Source of the DNA: an uncultured Clostridia bacterium
GTDB lineage: Bacteria > Bacillota > Clostridia > TANB77 > CAG-508
Direction of reading: 5' to 3'
Length of the DNA: 13,108 nucleotides
Assembly: GCA_947595555.1 (NCBI GenBank)
Contig: CANQES010000037.1
Location: 1-13,108 of the forward strand
A program made the position numbers and the translations under genes. Below the pieces are notes generated by a model that made no database searches, was not told the origin of the DNA, and worked only from the letters and a program-made list of their open reading frames with translations. Of this stretch, positions 1-7,400 are shown in pieces; position 1 is the first letter of the stretch, and each line of letters begins with the position of its first letter.

Positions 1-338
1 GTGTAAAGGATTGGTATCATCCATCTTACAAATGCAGTGTTCATACTTCTAATGTGCAAACTAAGACATATGCCCACTACGATACGGCATCTTGCGTACC
101 TAAAACTGCTAACCAGACATGTAATGTTTCTGTACAAGTTAAGTGTAATGGTTCAGTGAGCAATAAAGTTACACAAAAAACTGGACAGACAAGTTGTACA
201 GCGAGTGTTACTAACTATGTGTCTAGTCAATCAGAAAATGTACCTTGTAGTGGTAGAATAACTGATAATACGACACAAAGAACTGACAATCATCCATGTA
301 CACATAGTAAAACAGCACCTCACTGGTTTACACCTTAA
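1..338 (+). CDS. C-terminal end of an unrecognised Cys/Thr/Ser-rich repeat protein (5' partial)
   Basis: The reading frame is open from position 3 to a TAA ending at 338, so this is the last 111 residues or so of a gene entering from the left; the GTG at 54 is probably internal. From 93 to 296 there are four head-to-tail units of exactly 17 residues, each beginning with Cys (TGC/TGT at 93, 144, 195, 246), and a fifth Cys starts at 297. The last three units share a pattern of C, small/polar residue, S/R, V/I, then Thr/Ser/Asn-rich sequence. The tail ends in an aromatic WFTP. Base composition is clearly richer in G+C, and codon use looks different from every downstream gene, which suggests separate ancestry or transfer. 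The spacing of Cys and Thr/Ser suggests an extracellular, disulphide-stabilised repeat, but that is inference. I do not recognise the family. Confidence 0.7.
   Translation, partial: VKDWYHPSYKCSVHTSNVQTKTYAHYDTASCVPKTANQTCNVSVQVKCNGSVSNKVTQKTGQTSCTASVTNYVSSQSENVPCSGRITDNTTQRTDNHPCTHSKTAPHWFTP
93..299 (+). repeat. Four tandem 51-bp (17-residue) units, each starting with a Cys codon
   Basis: Units run 93-143, 144-194, 195-245 and 246-296, with a fifth Cys codon at 297-299. The period is exact at the protein level, but the DNA has diverged, so the repeat is old and held by the protein rather than freshly duplicated. The first unit is the most divergent and has an extra Cys. Confidence 0.7.
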
Positions 339-518
339 AAGTTTTAAGCATGACGACATAGTATAAAAATATAAAAATAAAAATCGACTATGACACAAAA
401 AATCATAGCCGATTTTTTGATAAAAAGATGTTCATTAATTTATTACAAATAATTTTTGTCATAAATTTATTTCTTGTTAAATATATATGATATAAAGAAA
501 AAAGAAGGAGGGAAACTA
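339..518. other. Intergenic region before the sipL-like gene
   Basis: Besides the terminator at 379-418, this A+T-rich stretch must hold the promoter of the sporulation pair. I see no convincing housekeeping promoter. SipL is sigma-E dependent in C. difficile, so a sigma-E promoter is expected somewhere in 440-505, but no match was clear enough to call. Confidence 0.4.
379..418 (+). terminator. Intrinsic terminator after the repeat-protein gene
   Basis: Arms 379-393 and 403-417 pair over 15 positions with a single A-C mismatch, around a 9-nt loop. The right arm ends in a run of T. It is A-rich upstream and T-rich downstream, so it may work in both directions. It separates the first gene from the sporulation pair. 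Confidence 0.85.
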
Positions 519-2066
519 ATGGTTTTAGAGACAGTAAATGAAAATTTATGCGTAAATAAATTAATTGCTACAAAAAAGGACATCTTGGTTATAGAAGGAG
601 ACATGATAGTTCCAGATTCCAAACCTGACATTTTGAATACGATTTGTACAAGTGGTATAGTATGTGTATATAAAAAAGAAGTCTTAGATGAAAAAGTTAG
701 AATTGATGGAAATATTCATACTTGTATTATGTATTTAGCAGATGATACACAAGATAAGATAAGAGGACTAAACACTAATTTAGACTTTTCAGAAGTTATA
801 GTTGTTCCAAATGCTAAAGATGGAATGGAATGCAGTATGCAAACAAAACTAAAATCAATTGAATGTAAGGTAATTAATGGAAGAAAAATTGGAATAAAAG
901 CTACTTTAGAAGTAGATTTAAAATTATACTCAAAAGAAGAAGTACAAATAGTAAATGACATTCAAAATGCACAAGGAATACAAATGAAAAAAGAAGACTT
1001 AAAGGTTAATTCTTTAGTTGGAATGGGAGAAAACAAGATTTATACAAAAGACAACATTTCAATTGATAAAATTGATAATTTAGCTGACATATTAAAAAGC
1101 GATATTAGTATTGTAGGGAAGGATGTAAAAGTAAGTTATAATAAAATTTTGGCAAAGGCGGAAGCTAGAGTAAAATTAATGTATTTAACAGAAGATAATC
1201 GAATTAATCATATTGATACAAAAATACCAATTGTAGGGTTTGTTGATATTCCAAATGTAGCAGAAGGAAACATTTGTGATTTAGAATATGAGATAAAAAA
1301 CATGATTATCAAACCAAATGCACCAGAAGAACACTCTATTTATATTGAACTAGAAATGGGAGTAATGGCAGTTGCTTATGAAGAAAAGCAAATTAATTTA
1401 ATTCAAGATTTATATAGTCCATGTGAAAATTTAGAGTTTAACAAAAAGAAAATAACAACAATAACTAACAAACAAAATCAACAAGAAATGAAACAAATTA
1501 GAGAAACTATACAATTAGAAGGAATGGAAAATAAAAACATAATTGATGTAGATATTACACCAAATGTTGAAAAGAGAGAAAATATTGGTAATCGTATTAT
1601 TTATACATGCAATTTAGAGCTTAACTTTATTTTATCAGATCCAGATTTGCAAGTAGATATACGACATGCTAAAATATCGTTTGAATATATGGTAGATAAT
1701 GTTGGAAATGCCGAAAATGTTAATGAAAGATTAGATATTGATATAGTTAATCAAGATTTTATTATACAAAATGGTGGTATGATTAATACTAATATAGATT
1801 TAGCAATTAATTGTAATAGATACGAAAATACTAGTATGAACATAATGAATGAAATTCAAACAAATGGAGAAAGAGAAGTGCAAGATTATAGCATTATTTT
1901 GTACATTGTAAAAAAAGGAGATACTTTATGGGATATTGCTAAAAGATTTGGAAGTACAGTGGACGATATTGTAAGAACTAATGGCATTGAAGATGCAAAT
2001 AGAATTAATCAAGGACAAAAATTATTTATCCCACGCTATGTAAAAATGGGAATTAGTTATGCATAA
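519..2066 (+). CDS. sipL: SipL-like spore coat morphogenesis protein (DUF3794/SPOCS repeats plus LysM)
   Basis: A 515-residue protein. The start is ATG 519, preceded by AAGGAGGG at 505-512 with a 6-nt spacer; the in-frame TTG at 474 has no such site. Three DUF3794 (SPOCS)-type regions lie at about residues 20-145, 187-305 and 345-455. The first shows the typical opening with a PDSKPD core near residue 33. A single C-terminal LysM domain covers residues 462-508 (YIVKKGDTLWDIAKRFG, then an IPRY end). This layout and length match C. difficile SipL, whose LysM domain binds the coat ATPase SpoIVA on the forespore outer membrane. No signal peptide or membrane span is seen, as expected for a mother-cell cytosolic protein. 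The stop overlaps the yunB start by 8 nt, so the two are translationally coupled. The gene has no in-frame CGG codon and no frameshift. Confidence 0.88.
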   Translation: MVLETVNENLCVNKLIATKKDILVIEGDMIVPDSKPDILNTICTSGIVCVYKKEVLDEKVRIDGNIHTCIMYLADDTQDKIRGLNTNLDFSEVIVVPNAKDGMECSMQTKLKSIECKVINGRKIGIKATLEVDLKLYSKEEVQIVNDIQNAQGIQMKKEDLKVNSLVGMGENKIYTKDNISIDKIDNLADILKSDISIVGKDVKVSYNKILAKAEARVKLMYLTEDNRINHIDTKIPIVGFVDIPNVAEGNICDLEYEIKNMIIKPNAPEEHSIYIELEMGVMAVAYEEKQINLIQDLYSPCENLEFNKKKITTITNKQNQQEMKQIRETIQLEGMENKNIIDVDITPNVEKRENIGNRIIYTCNLELNFILSDPDLQVDIRHAKISFEYMVDNVGNAENVNERLDIDIVNQDFIIQNGGMINTNIDLAINCNRYENTSMNIMNEIQTNGEREVQDYSIILYIVKKGDTLWDIAKRFGSTVDDIVRTNGIEDANRINQGQKLFIPRYVKMGISYA

Positions 2067-2780
2067 AATTTATTCAAGACCAAGAATACGTATTCCTAAA
2101 ATTTTTATACAGCCACGAAGGAAAATAACAAATCCCAAAGTAAAAAAAATGTTACCTGTAATCTGTATTTTAACTATAGCTTTTATTACTGTAAAATTTA
2201 TTTTAGACGCCATTCTACCAGTTTTTGATACAATGTGCGAAAATAAAGCATCATCAATAGCAACTCTAATTTCTAATGAACAGGCTACAAATGTAATGAA
2301 AGAACATTCTTATGACGAATTTTTTGCTATAGAAAAAGATAATGAAGGAAATATTAGCATGATAAAATCTAATATAGTTCCTATAAATGAAATTACCTCT
2401 GATATAGCAAATAAGATACAAGAAGATATGAGCAGTAAATGTAGAGAAAAAATTGAAATTCCGATACGGAAGCTTTACAGGATTTAAGCTATGGGCAGGA
2501 GAAGGACCACGGAATAAAAATAAGCATATCCACGTCAGGGCAAATAGAAACAGATTTAAAGAGTGAATTTATCTCAAAAGGAATTAATCAAACTTTACAT
2601 CGAGTGTATCTACAAGTTAAATGCAACGTAGATATAGTAACTCCATTTGATAGTATTGAAAAAAATATTACAAATCAGGTATTATTAATGGAAAATATAA
2701 TAGTAGGAAAAATACCAGATACTTACTATAATCTTGAAGGTATGGAGAGTAGTGGAGATACATTAAACGTATTACAATAA
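2059..2780 (+). CDS. yunB: Sporulation protein YunB, readable only with two +1 shifts at CGG
   Basis: ATG 2059 overlaps the sipL stop. The unshifted frame ends at TAA 2485-2487 after 142 residues, but YunB homology carries on. Skipping C2467 moves into the next frame (GGA 2468 onward), and skipping C2510 moves into the third (GGA 2511 onward), which runs to TAA 2778-2780. The joined protein is 239 residues, close to the 254 of B. subtilis YunB. It has a basic N-terminus, one membrane span (about residues 31-53) and the family's C-terminal half: IPIG after the first shift, then an ETDLKSEF stretch, GINQT followed by HRVYL, and a VGKIPDTYYNL end. The downstream part is well preserved and free of other lesions, which is unlike an old pseudogene. 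B. subtilis yunB is sigma-E controlled and needed for normal sporulation; its biochemical role is unknown. If no shift occurs, only the N-terminal half is made. Confidence 0.85.
2464..2470 (+). other. Putative +1 frameshift site 1: ATA-CGG-A in yunB
   Basis: The zero-frame codon after ATA 2464-2466 is CGG 2467-2469. Zero-frame reading stops six codons later at 2485. Omitting C2467 gives ATA-GGA-AGC and the conserved IPIG segment of YunB (Gly at residue 137). No Shine-Dalgarno-like sequence or strong downstream hairpin is obvious, so the codon itself seems to be the signal. Confidence 0.75.
2507..2513 (+). other. Putative +1 frameshift site 2: CCA-CGG-A in yunB
   Basis: In the frame entered at site 1, CCA 2507-2509 is followed by CGG 2510-2512. 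Staying in that frame reaches TGA near 2564. Omitting C2510 gives CCA-GGA-ATA and the rest of YunB to 2780. A purine-rich AGGAGAAGG-type stretch lies just upstream, but sites 1 and 3 lack it. Confidence 0.75.
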
Positions 2781-2782
2781 GG

Positions 2783-2809
2783 AGAGCCTAAAATAAAGGC
2801 TTTCTTTTT
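2783..2809 (+). terminator. Weak intrinsic terminator after yunB
   Basis: AGCCT 2785-2789 pairs with AGGCT 2797-2801 (7 bp if the G-T and A-T closing pairs are counted), followed by a T-rich tail to 2809. It lies in the short gap between the convergent yunB and DUF4364 genes. Confidence 0.5.
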
Positions 2810-2812
2810 CAT

Positions 2813-3361
2813 TCATTCTTTTTTTGAATTTTGTAATAGCAAATTTAAAATTTGGGGATAAATAGTTGTAGCATTTTGTTTCCAATTATCTATAATACGT
2901 TTAGACATATTACGAGAACCTGCATGAGTTTTTACCTCAAATATGGTTTCATTATTTTCAACAATTTTACATTTTATAATATATTCATTTTCATTTTTAG
3001 GAATAAACTCTGTTACAATAGAAGACTCTTCTTCAATATTAGAAAGTTCTTCAGCAAAAACATGGTCAGCCTTTAATTTCATAATACCTGGTAATACATC
3101 TTTGGTAAGAATATAAGCATCTTTGCCTTTAGAAGTTATTTTAATGACTGGTTCTTTTTCTTTTGTATAAGTACCTACTAAATTGGAATCAATTAAATCT
3201 GTAATGATTTGTTTAAAATAAAAGTAATTAATGTTATTAATAGAAGTAATAATTTTAAATAAATCATCTTGCTTAATTTCAGCATCTATGAGATTTAATA
3301 AATACAAGATTAACACCTTATTTTCTGCCAAAGTAGTAGAATTATCTGAATTTGAACTCAT
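2813..3361 (-). CDS. DUF4364 family protein, putative winged-helix regulator
   Basis: A 182-residue protein on the minus strand. The start ATG (3361-3359) has AAGGAG at 3374-3369 with a 7-nt spacer. The N-terminal half has the DUF4364 signature: LAENKVLILYLLNLID at residues 10-25, a Tyr/Phe-rich YFYF segment near 46-49, a helix ending in LIDSNLV, and a beta hairpin with ITSKGKDA near 75-82. This is a winged-helix-turn-helix layout. The C-terminal half is an alpha/beta region of unknown role. The family is common in Clostridia, and its target genes are not established to my knowledge. It is transcribed toward yunB and away from the membrane protein gene at 3594, from its own promoter. It has no CGG codons and no frame problem. 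Confidence 0.85.
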   Translation of the reverse strand: MSSNSDNSTTLAENKVLILYLLNLIDAEIKQDDLFKIITSINNINYFYFKQIITDLIDSNLVGTYTKEKEPVIKITSKGKDAYILTKDVLPGIMKLKADHVFAEELSNIEEESSIVTEFIPKNENEYIIKCKIVENNETIFEVKTHAGSRNMSKRIIDNWKQNATTIYPQILNLLLQNSKKE

Positions 3362-3391
3362 ATAGACACTCCTTACTTTGATTTTTTATTG

Positions 3392-3420
3392 ATTATATCA
3401 CAATATACAAAAAAAGTAAA
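3392..3420 (-). promoter_or_regulatory. Promoter of the DUF4364 gene
   Basis: On the minus strand, a -35 TTTACT (3420-3415) and a perfect -10 TATAAT (3397-3392) are separated by 17 bp. The start codon is about 30 bp further on. This is a sigma-A type vegetative promoter. Confidence 0.75.
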
Positions 3421-3430
3421 TCAATTTATT

Positions 3431-3533
3431 GCGGAAATAGGAGGAAAGGAAATAGGGACGGCCCCATAATCCTAATTTTTTTTGATAATTAGGATTATGG
3501 GGCCGTCCCTATTTCCTTTCTTCCTTTTTTTGC
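3431..3533. repeat. 103-bp near-perfect palindrome with GGGACGG core
   Basis: Arms 3444-3477 and 3487-3520 are perfectly complementary over 34 bp around a 9-nt loop. With a few mismatches the pairing extends out to 3431 and 3533. The arms contain AATAGGGACGGCCCC, much richer in G+C than the surroundings. It sits between two divergent promoters, almost touching the -35 of the rightward one, so a terminator role for a neighbouring gene is not needed. It resembles REP/MITE-type palindromes moved by Y1 (RAYT-like) transposases. No transposase is in the window. Confidence 0.8.
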
Positions 3534-3558
3534 ATTTTTTTTAATAAAGTGGTATAAT
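3530..3558 (+). promoter_or_regulatory. Promoter of the membrane protein gene (extended -10)
   Basis: A -35 TTGCAT at 3530-3535, a 17-bp spacer, then TG-G-TATAAT with the -10 at 3553-3558. Transcription should start near 3565, about 30 nt before the ATG at 3594. The -35 overlaps the outer edge of the palindrome. Confidence 0.75.
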
Positions 3559-3593
3559 ATAAGTGTATGGAAAAATGCAAAGGAGGAATAATT

Positions 3594-4385
3594 ATGGAAG
3601 GAAGAGCAGAGTTTTTAAAAAGAAATGAATTTAAAGGAGACATAAAATTACCTGATATTAAAAGAGGAGAATTACCATGTGAAAGGTATAAAAGAAGAAA
3701 AGCTGAAAGGCAACAGCAAATCAGAAGAAGAATAGGAATAGCAGCACTATCAGGACTTATTGCATTTGGAAGTTTACGAACATATATGGAATATAGGGAT
3801 AGCAAAAATACATTAACATTAGAACAAGCATTAGAAAATGGGCATACATTAGATGATTTAGGAATTAATAAAGATATAAAAGACAGAATAGAAAACATAG
3901 AAGACATGCTAGCAGATGAAAATATAAAGAATGAAGAATTAATTGAATTATCATCAAAAATTGAAGCAGTACAAATGGACGTAATAAAAAATAAGTTATC
4001 AGAAGTTTTAAATATAGCACCAAGTGACATTAGATTAATACCAACTGATGAAGATAAAAGGGCTTACATAGATGTAAAAAATATTGGAATATTTGAAAGG
4101 GATTCTGCTTTAGATGTATTTGGCAAACAAAAAACTATTTCTGATGATATATCAAACTTTATAGACGAGATTGCGGACATGCAAAGGACTAAGGATATTA
4201 TACAAAACGAAGATATTGATAGAAAAGACATTATAAAAACTTACAAAAAAGCGATAAAAGAAACTAGTAAATTTGCAGCAGGACATATGTATGGATTTGA
4301 TAAAATTAACATGAAAACTATAAGAGTATCAGAAATGGAAAAAGCGAAAAAAGAAGCAGAAAAGAACCAAGAAAGAGATTTTTAA
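3594..4385 (+). CDS. Unrecognised single-span membrane protein
   Basis: A 263-residue protein. ATG 3594 is preferred because AAAGGAGG (3579-3586) lies 7 nt upstream; the in-frame ATG at 3567 falls almost on the expected transcription start. The N-terminus is highly basic (an ERYKRRKAERQQQIRRR stretch at about residues 31-47), followed by one hydrophobic span (about 48-66). This predicts a short cytosolic tail and an exported C-terminal part. The exported part is charged and mostly helical, with likely coiled-coil segments around residues 95-135 and at the Lys/Glu-rich end. I recognise no domain. It lies 77 bp upstream of the glucan synthase on the same strand, so a shared role in the envelope is possible but is only inferred from position. 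No in-frame CGG codon. Confidence 0.75.
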   Translation: MEGRAEFLKRNEFKGDIKLPDIKRGELPCERYKRRKAERQQQIRRRIGIAALSGLIAFGSLRTYMEYRDSKNTLTLEQALENGHTLDDLGINKDIKDRIENIEDMLADENIKNEELIELSSKIEAVQMDVIKNKLSEVLNIAPSDIRLIPTDEDKRAYIDVKNIGIFERDSALDVFGKQKTISDDISNFIDEIADMQRTKDIIQNEDIDRKDIIKTYKKAIKETSKFAAGHMYGFDKINMKTIRVSEMEKAKKEAEKNQERDF

Positions 4386-4401
4386 TTAGATAGGAATGCA
4401 T

Positions 4402-4464
4402 AAAATTACCACTCATTGCAAACAATATGTTTAAAACATATTGAGCAAGGAGTGGAATTTTTTT
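4402..4464 (+). terminator. Long hairpin with T-run enclosing the ribosome binding site of the glucan synthase
   Basis: Paired segments: 4402-4407 with 4456-4461, 4409-4414 (CCACTC) with 4450-4455 (GAGTGG), 4416-4419 with 4445-4448, and 4423-4432 with 4434-4443. A run of seven T follows at 4458-4464. By structure this is an intrinsic terminator for the gene ending at 4385. Its right arm also carries AAGGAG (4447-4452), the only good ribosome binding site of the next gene, and its T-run contains the TTG start. It could therefore act as an attenuator or hide the translation start. Confidence 0.7.
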
Positions 4465-4465
4465 G
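4447..4465 (+). promoter_or_regulatory. Ribosome binding site and TTG start of the glucan synthase
   Basis: AAGGAG 4447-4452, a 10-nt spacer, then TTG 4463-4465. Family-like N-terminal sequence begins directly after this TTG, and the next in-frame ATG (about 4600) would cut into it. The site is buried in the hairpin stem. Confidence 0.7.
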
Positions 4466-7400
4466 AAAACAAATAGAATATTAAAAATAAATGGTACATT
4501 GCTAGATAAGAACCAATTAGAAAATCATTTACAAAAAATAGCATCTAATCATAATTTAAGTAAAAAATCGCAAAAAGATACTTATCCGGTACCACAAATG
4601 TTAGAAAATTTTAAAGTAATAGAACAAGTATATAATTTATTAAATGAACATTTAAAGTTAGGAATCAGTATTCATCCGGCAGGCGAGTGGTTATTAGACA
4701 ATTTATATAGTATAGAAGAAACTGTAAAACAAATTCAAAAAGAACTCACTTTAAAAAAATATACAAATTTAGTAGGAATTGAAAATGGACCATACAAAGG
4801 ATTTGCAAGAATTTATGTGTTAGCATCGGAAATTATAGCTTATACAGATAATAAAATAGAAAAAAATGATTTAGAAGATTATTTAATAAGCTATCAAACT
4901 AAAAAAACATTAAGCATGGAAGAAATATGGAATATAGGCATATTTCTTCAAATTGCAATTATTGAAAATATAAGAGACATTTGTGAAAAAATTTATAGTT
5001 GTCAAATTCAAAAATACAAAGCAGAAAACATAGTAGAAAGACTGATAGAAAATAAAACAAAAGCAGAACAAAATTTTAAAATTAATCAAACTGACATATT
5101 TAAAGACATGAAATATCCATTTATTGAATACATGTCATATATTTTAAAAAGATATGGGAAAAAAGGATATAGTTATTTGAAAGCATTAGAAGAAGCGGTA
5201 GAAATGACTGGCACAAGTGTAGCGGAAGTTATAAAAAAAGAACATTTTGATATTGCTGTTAGAAAGGTATCAATAGGAAACAGCATTACAAGTATAAAAA
5301 AAATTCAAAGAATCAACTTTTTAGAAATATTTGAAAAAATTAATGGAGTTGAAGACATCCTAAAAAAAGATCCAAGTCAAGTATATGACATGATGGATGA
5401 TAAAACCAAAGAATATTATAGAACTAGAATTAAAGAAATGTCCAAAAAAACAAAAATGTCAGAAATTTATATTGCAAGAAAAGCATTAGATATAGCAAGC
5501 AAAAAAAAAGTTGGTAGCAAACAAGCTCATATAGGTTATTATCTAATAGACATAGGAGTAAATGAATTATATGACATATTACAATATAAAACAAGTAGAC
5601 AAATGAGTCCAAAAGATAAAACAAAAGCCTATCTATTAGGTATTAGTACATTTAGCATATTAATATCATTAGCTATTAGCATATACACTGAATTTAATAT
5701 TTTAAGCTTTCTTTTGTTCTTGATACCTTCTTCAGACATTGCTATACAAATCACGCAATATATTCTAAGTAAGGTAGTAAAACCGAAACTAATTCCAAAA
5801 CTAGACTTTTCAAATGGAATTAATGAAGAAAATAAAACGATGGTGGTAATTCCAACTATTTTAAATAATAAAGAAAAAGTACAAGAATTAATGAGAAAAC
5901 TAGAAGTATTTTATTTAGCAAATAAATCTGACAACATATATTTTACTTTATTAGGAGATTGTAGTGAAAGCTCACAACGAGAAGAAGAAAGCGATGAAGA
6001 AGTAATACAACAGGGAGAAGAGCTAGCAAAAGAATTAAATACAAAATATAAGCAAGAACAAAATAAAATGCCAATTTTTAGTTTTATTTACAGAAAGCGT
6101 ACATGGAATGAAAAAGAAGGCTCATATTTAGGCTGGGAACGAAAAAGAGGTATGCTAACTCAATTTAATAATTATTTATTAGGAAATATAAAAAATCCAT
6201 TTCGTGTAAATACATTAGAAAACCAACCTAAGGAAAAAATAAAATATATAATTACATTAGATGCAGATACAGACTTAGTCTTGAATTCAGCTTTTGAATT
6301 AATAGGAAGCATGTCACACATTTTAAATAAACCAGTAATTGATGAAGAGAAAAATATAGTAGTAGATGGATATGGAATTATGCAACCACGTATTGGAGTA
6401 AATTTAGATGTTAGTTATAAAACACTTTTTACTAAAATCTTTGCAGGAGCAGGTGGAACAGACTCATACACGAATGCTATATCTGACACATATCAAGACA
6501 ATTTTAACGAAGGAATTTTTACTGGAAAAGGAATTTACGATTTGGAAACTTATGCACAAGTATTAGAAAATCAAATTCCAGAAAATACAGTATTAAGCCA
6601 TGATTTATTAGAAGGATGTTATCTAAGATGTGGACTTGTATCTGATATTATGCTTATGGATGGCTATCCAACAAAATATAATAGTTTTATGAATAGACTT
6701 TCTAGGTGGATTAGAGGAGACTGGCAAATAATTAAATGGCTAGGAGTACAAAGTCCTCTAAATTTACTTTCTAAATTAAAAATATTTGATAATTTAAGAA
6801 GAAGCCTATTGGACATTAGCATAATAATTGCAATTATCTATTGTAATATTATTGGATTAATACAAAATAAACCTATTTATTTAGGAGTTACTACAATGTT
6901 AGCAGTAGCTGTTTTTCCATATTTATTAGAACTAGTTAATGCTTGTATTTTTAAGAAAGAAGGAGAGCAGAAACAAAAGACATTTACTCCTAAAATTTCA
7001 GGTGTGCAAGGGGCAATTTTAAGAGGAGTTGTCACACTAGCATGTTTGCCATACAAAGCATACATGTCTGCAAAAGCAATTATAAAAACTTTATATAGAG
7101 TATTTTATAGTCACAGTCATCTTTTAGAGTGGACAACTTCAGAAGAGGCCGAAAAGCAGGCAAAATCAAATTTAATATCTTATTACAATCAAATGTCAAT
7201 TAATGTGTTAGCAGGTGTTATTACCATAGGTTTAAGTTTGCTAAAAGGTAATATTTTTGGAATTCTATTGGGCATATTTTGGTTTATAGCACCAATAATT
7301 ATGTGGTATATTAGCAAAGACATAAAGAAAGAAAAACCACTAGAAAAATTATCACAAGAAGACAAAGACTATGTATTAGACATTGGAAAAAGAACATGGG

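Noticed and set aside
474..518. TTG 474 as start of the sipL-like gene
   Set aside because: ATG 519 has a near-ideal AAGGAGGG site 6 nt upstream, and homology begins after it.
2059..2487. A complete 142-residue protein ending at 2487
   Set aside because: It is only the N-terminal half of YunB; clear YunB sequence continues in the +1 frames to 2780.
3567..3593. ATG 3567 as start of the membrane protein
   Set aside because: It would lie within a few bases of the predicted transcription start and has no ribosome binding site; ATG 3594 has AAAGGAGG.
3509..4030. Minus-strand frame opposite the membrane protein gene
   Set aside because: It mirrors the helical plus-strand gene (Ser/Leu/Phe-rich antisense), runs into the palindrome and has no start signals.
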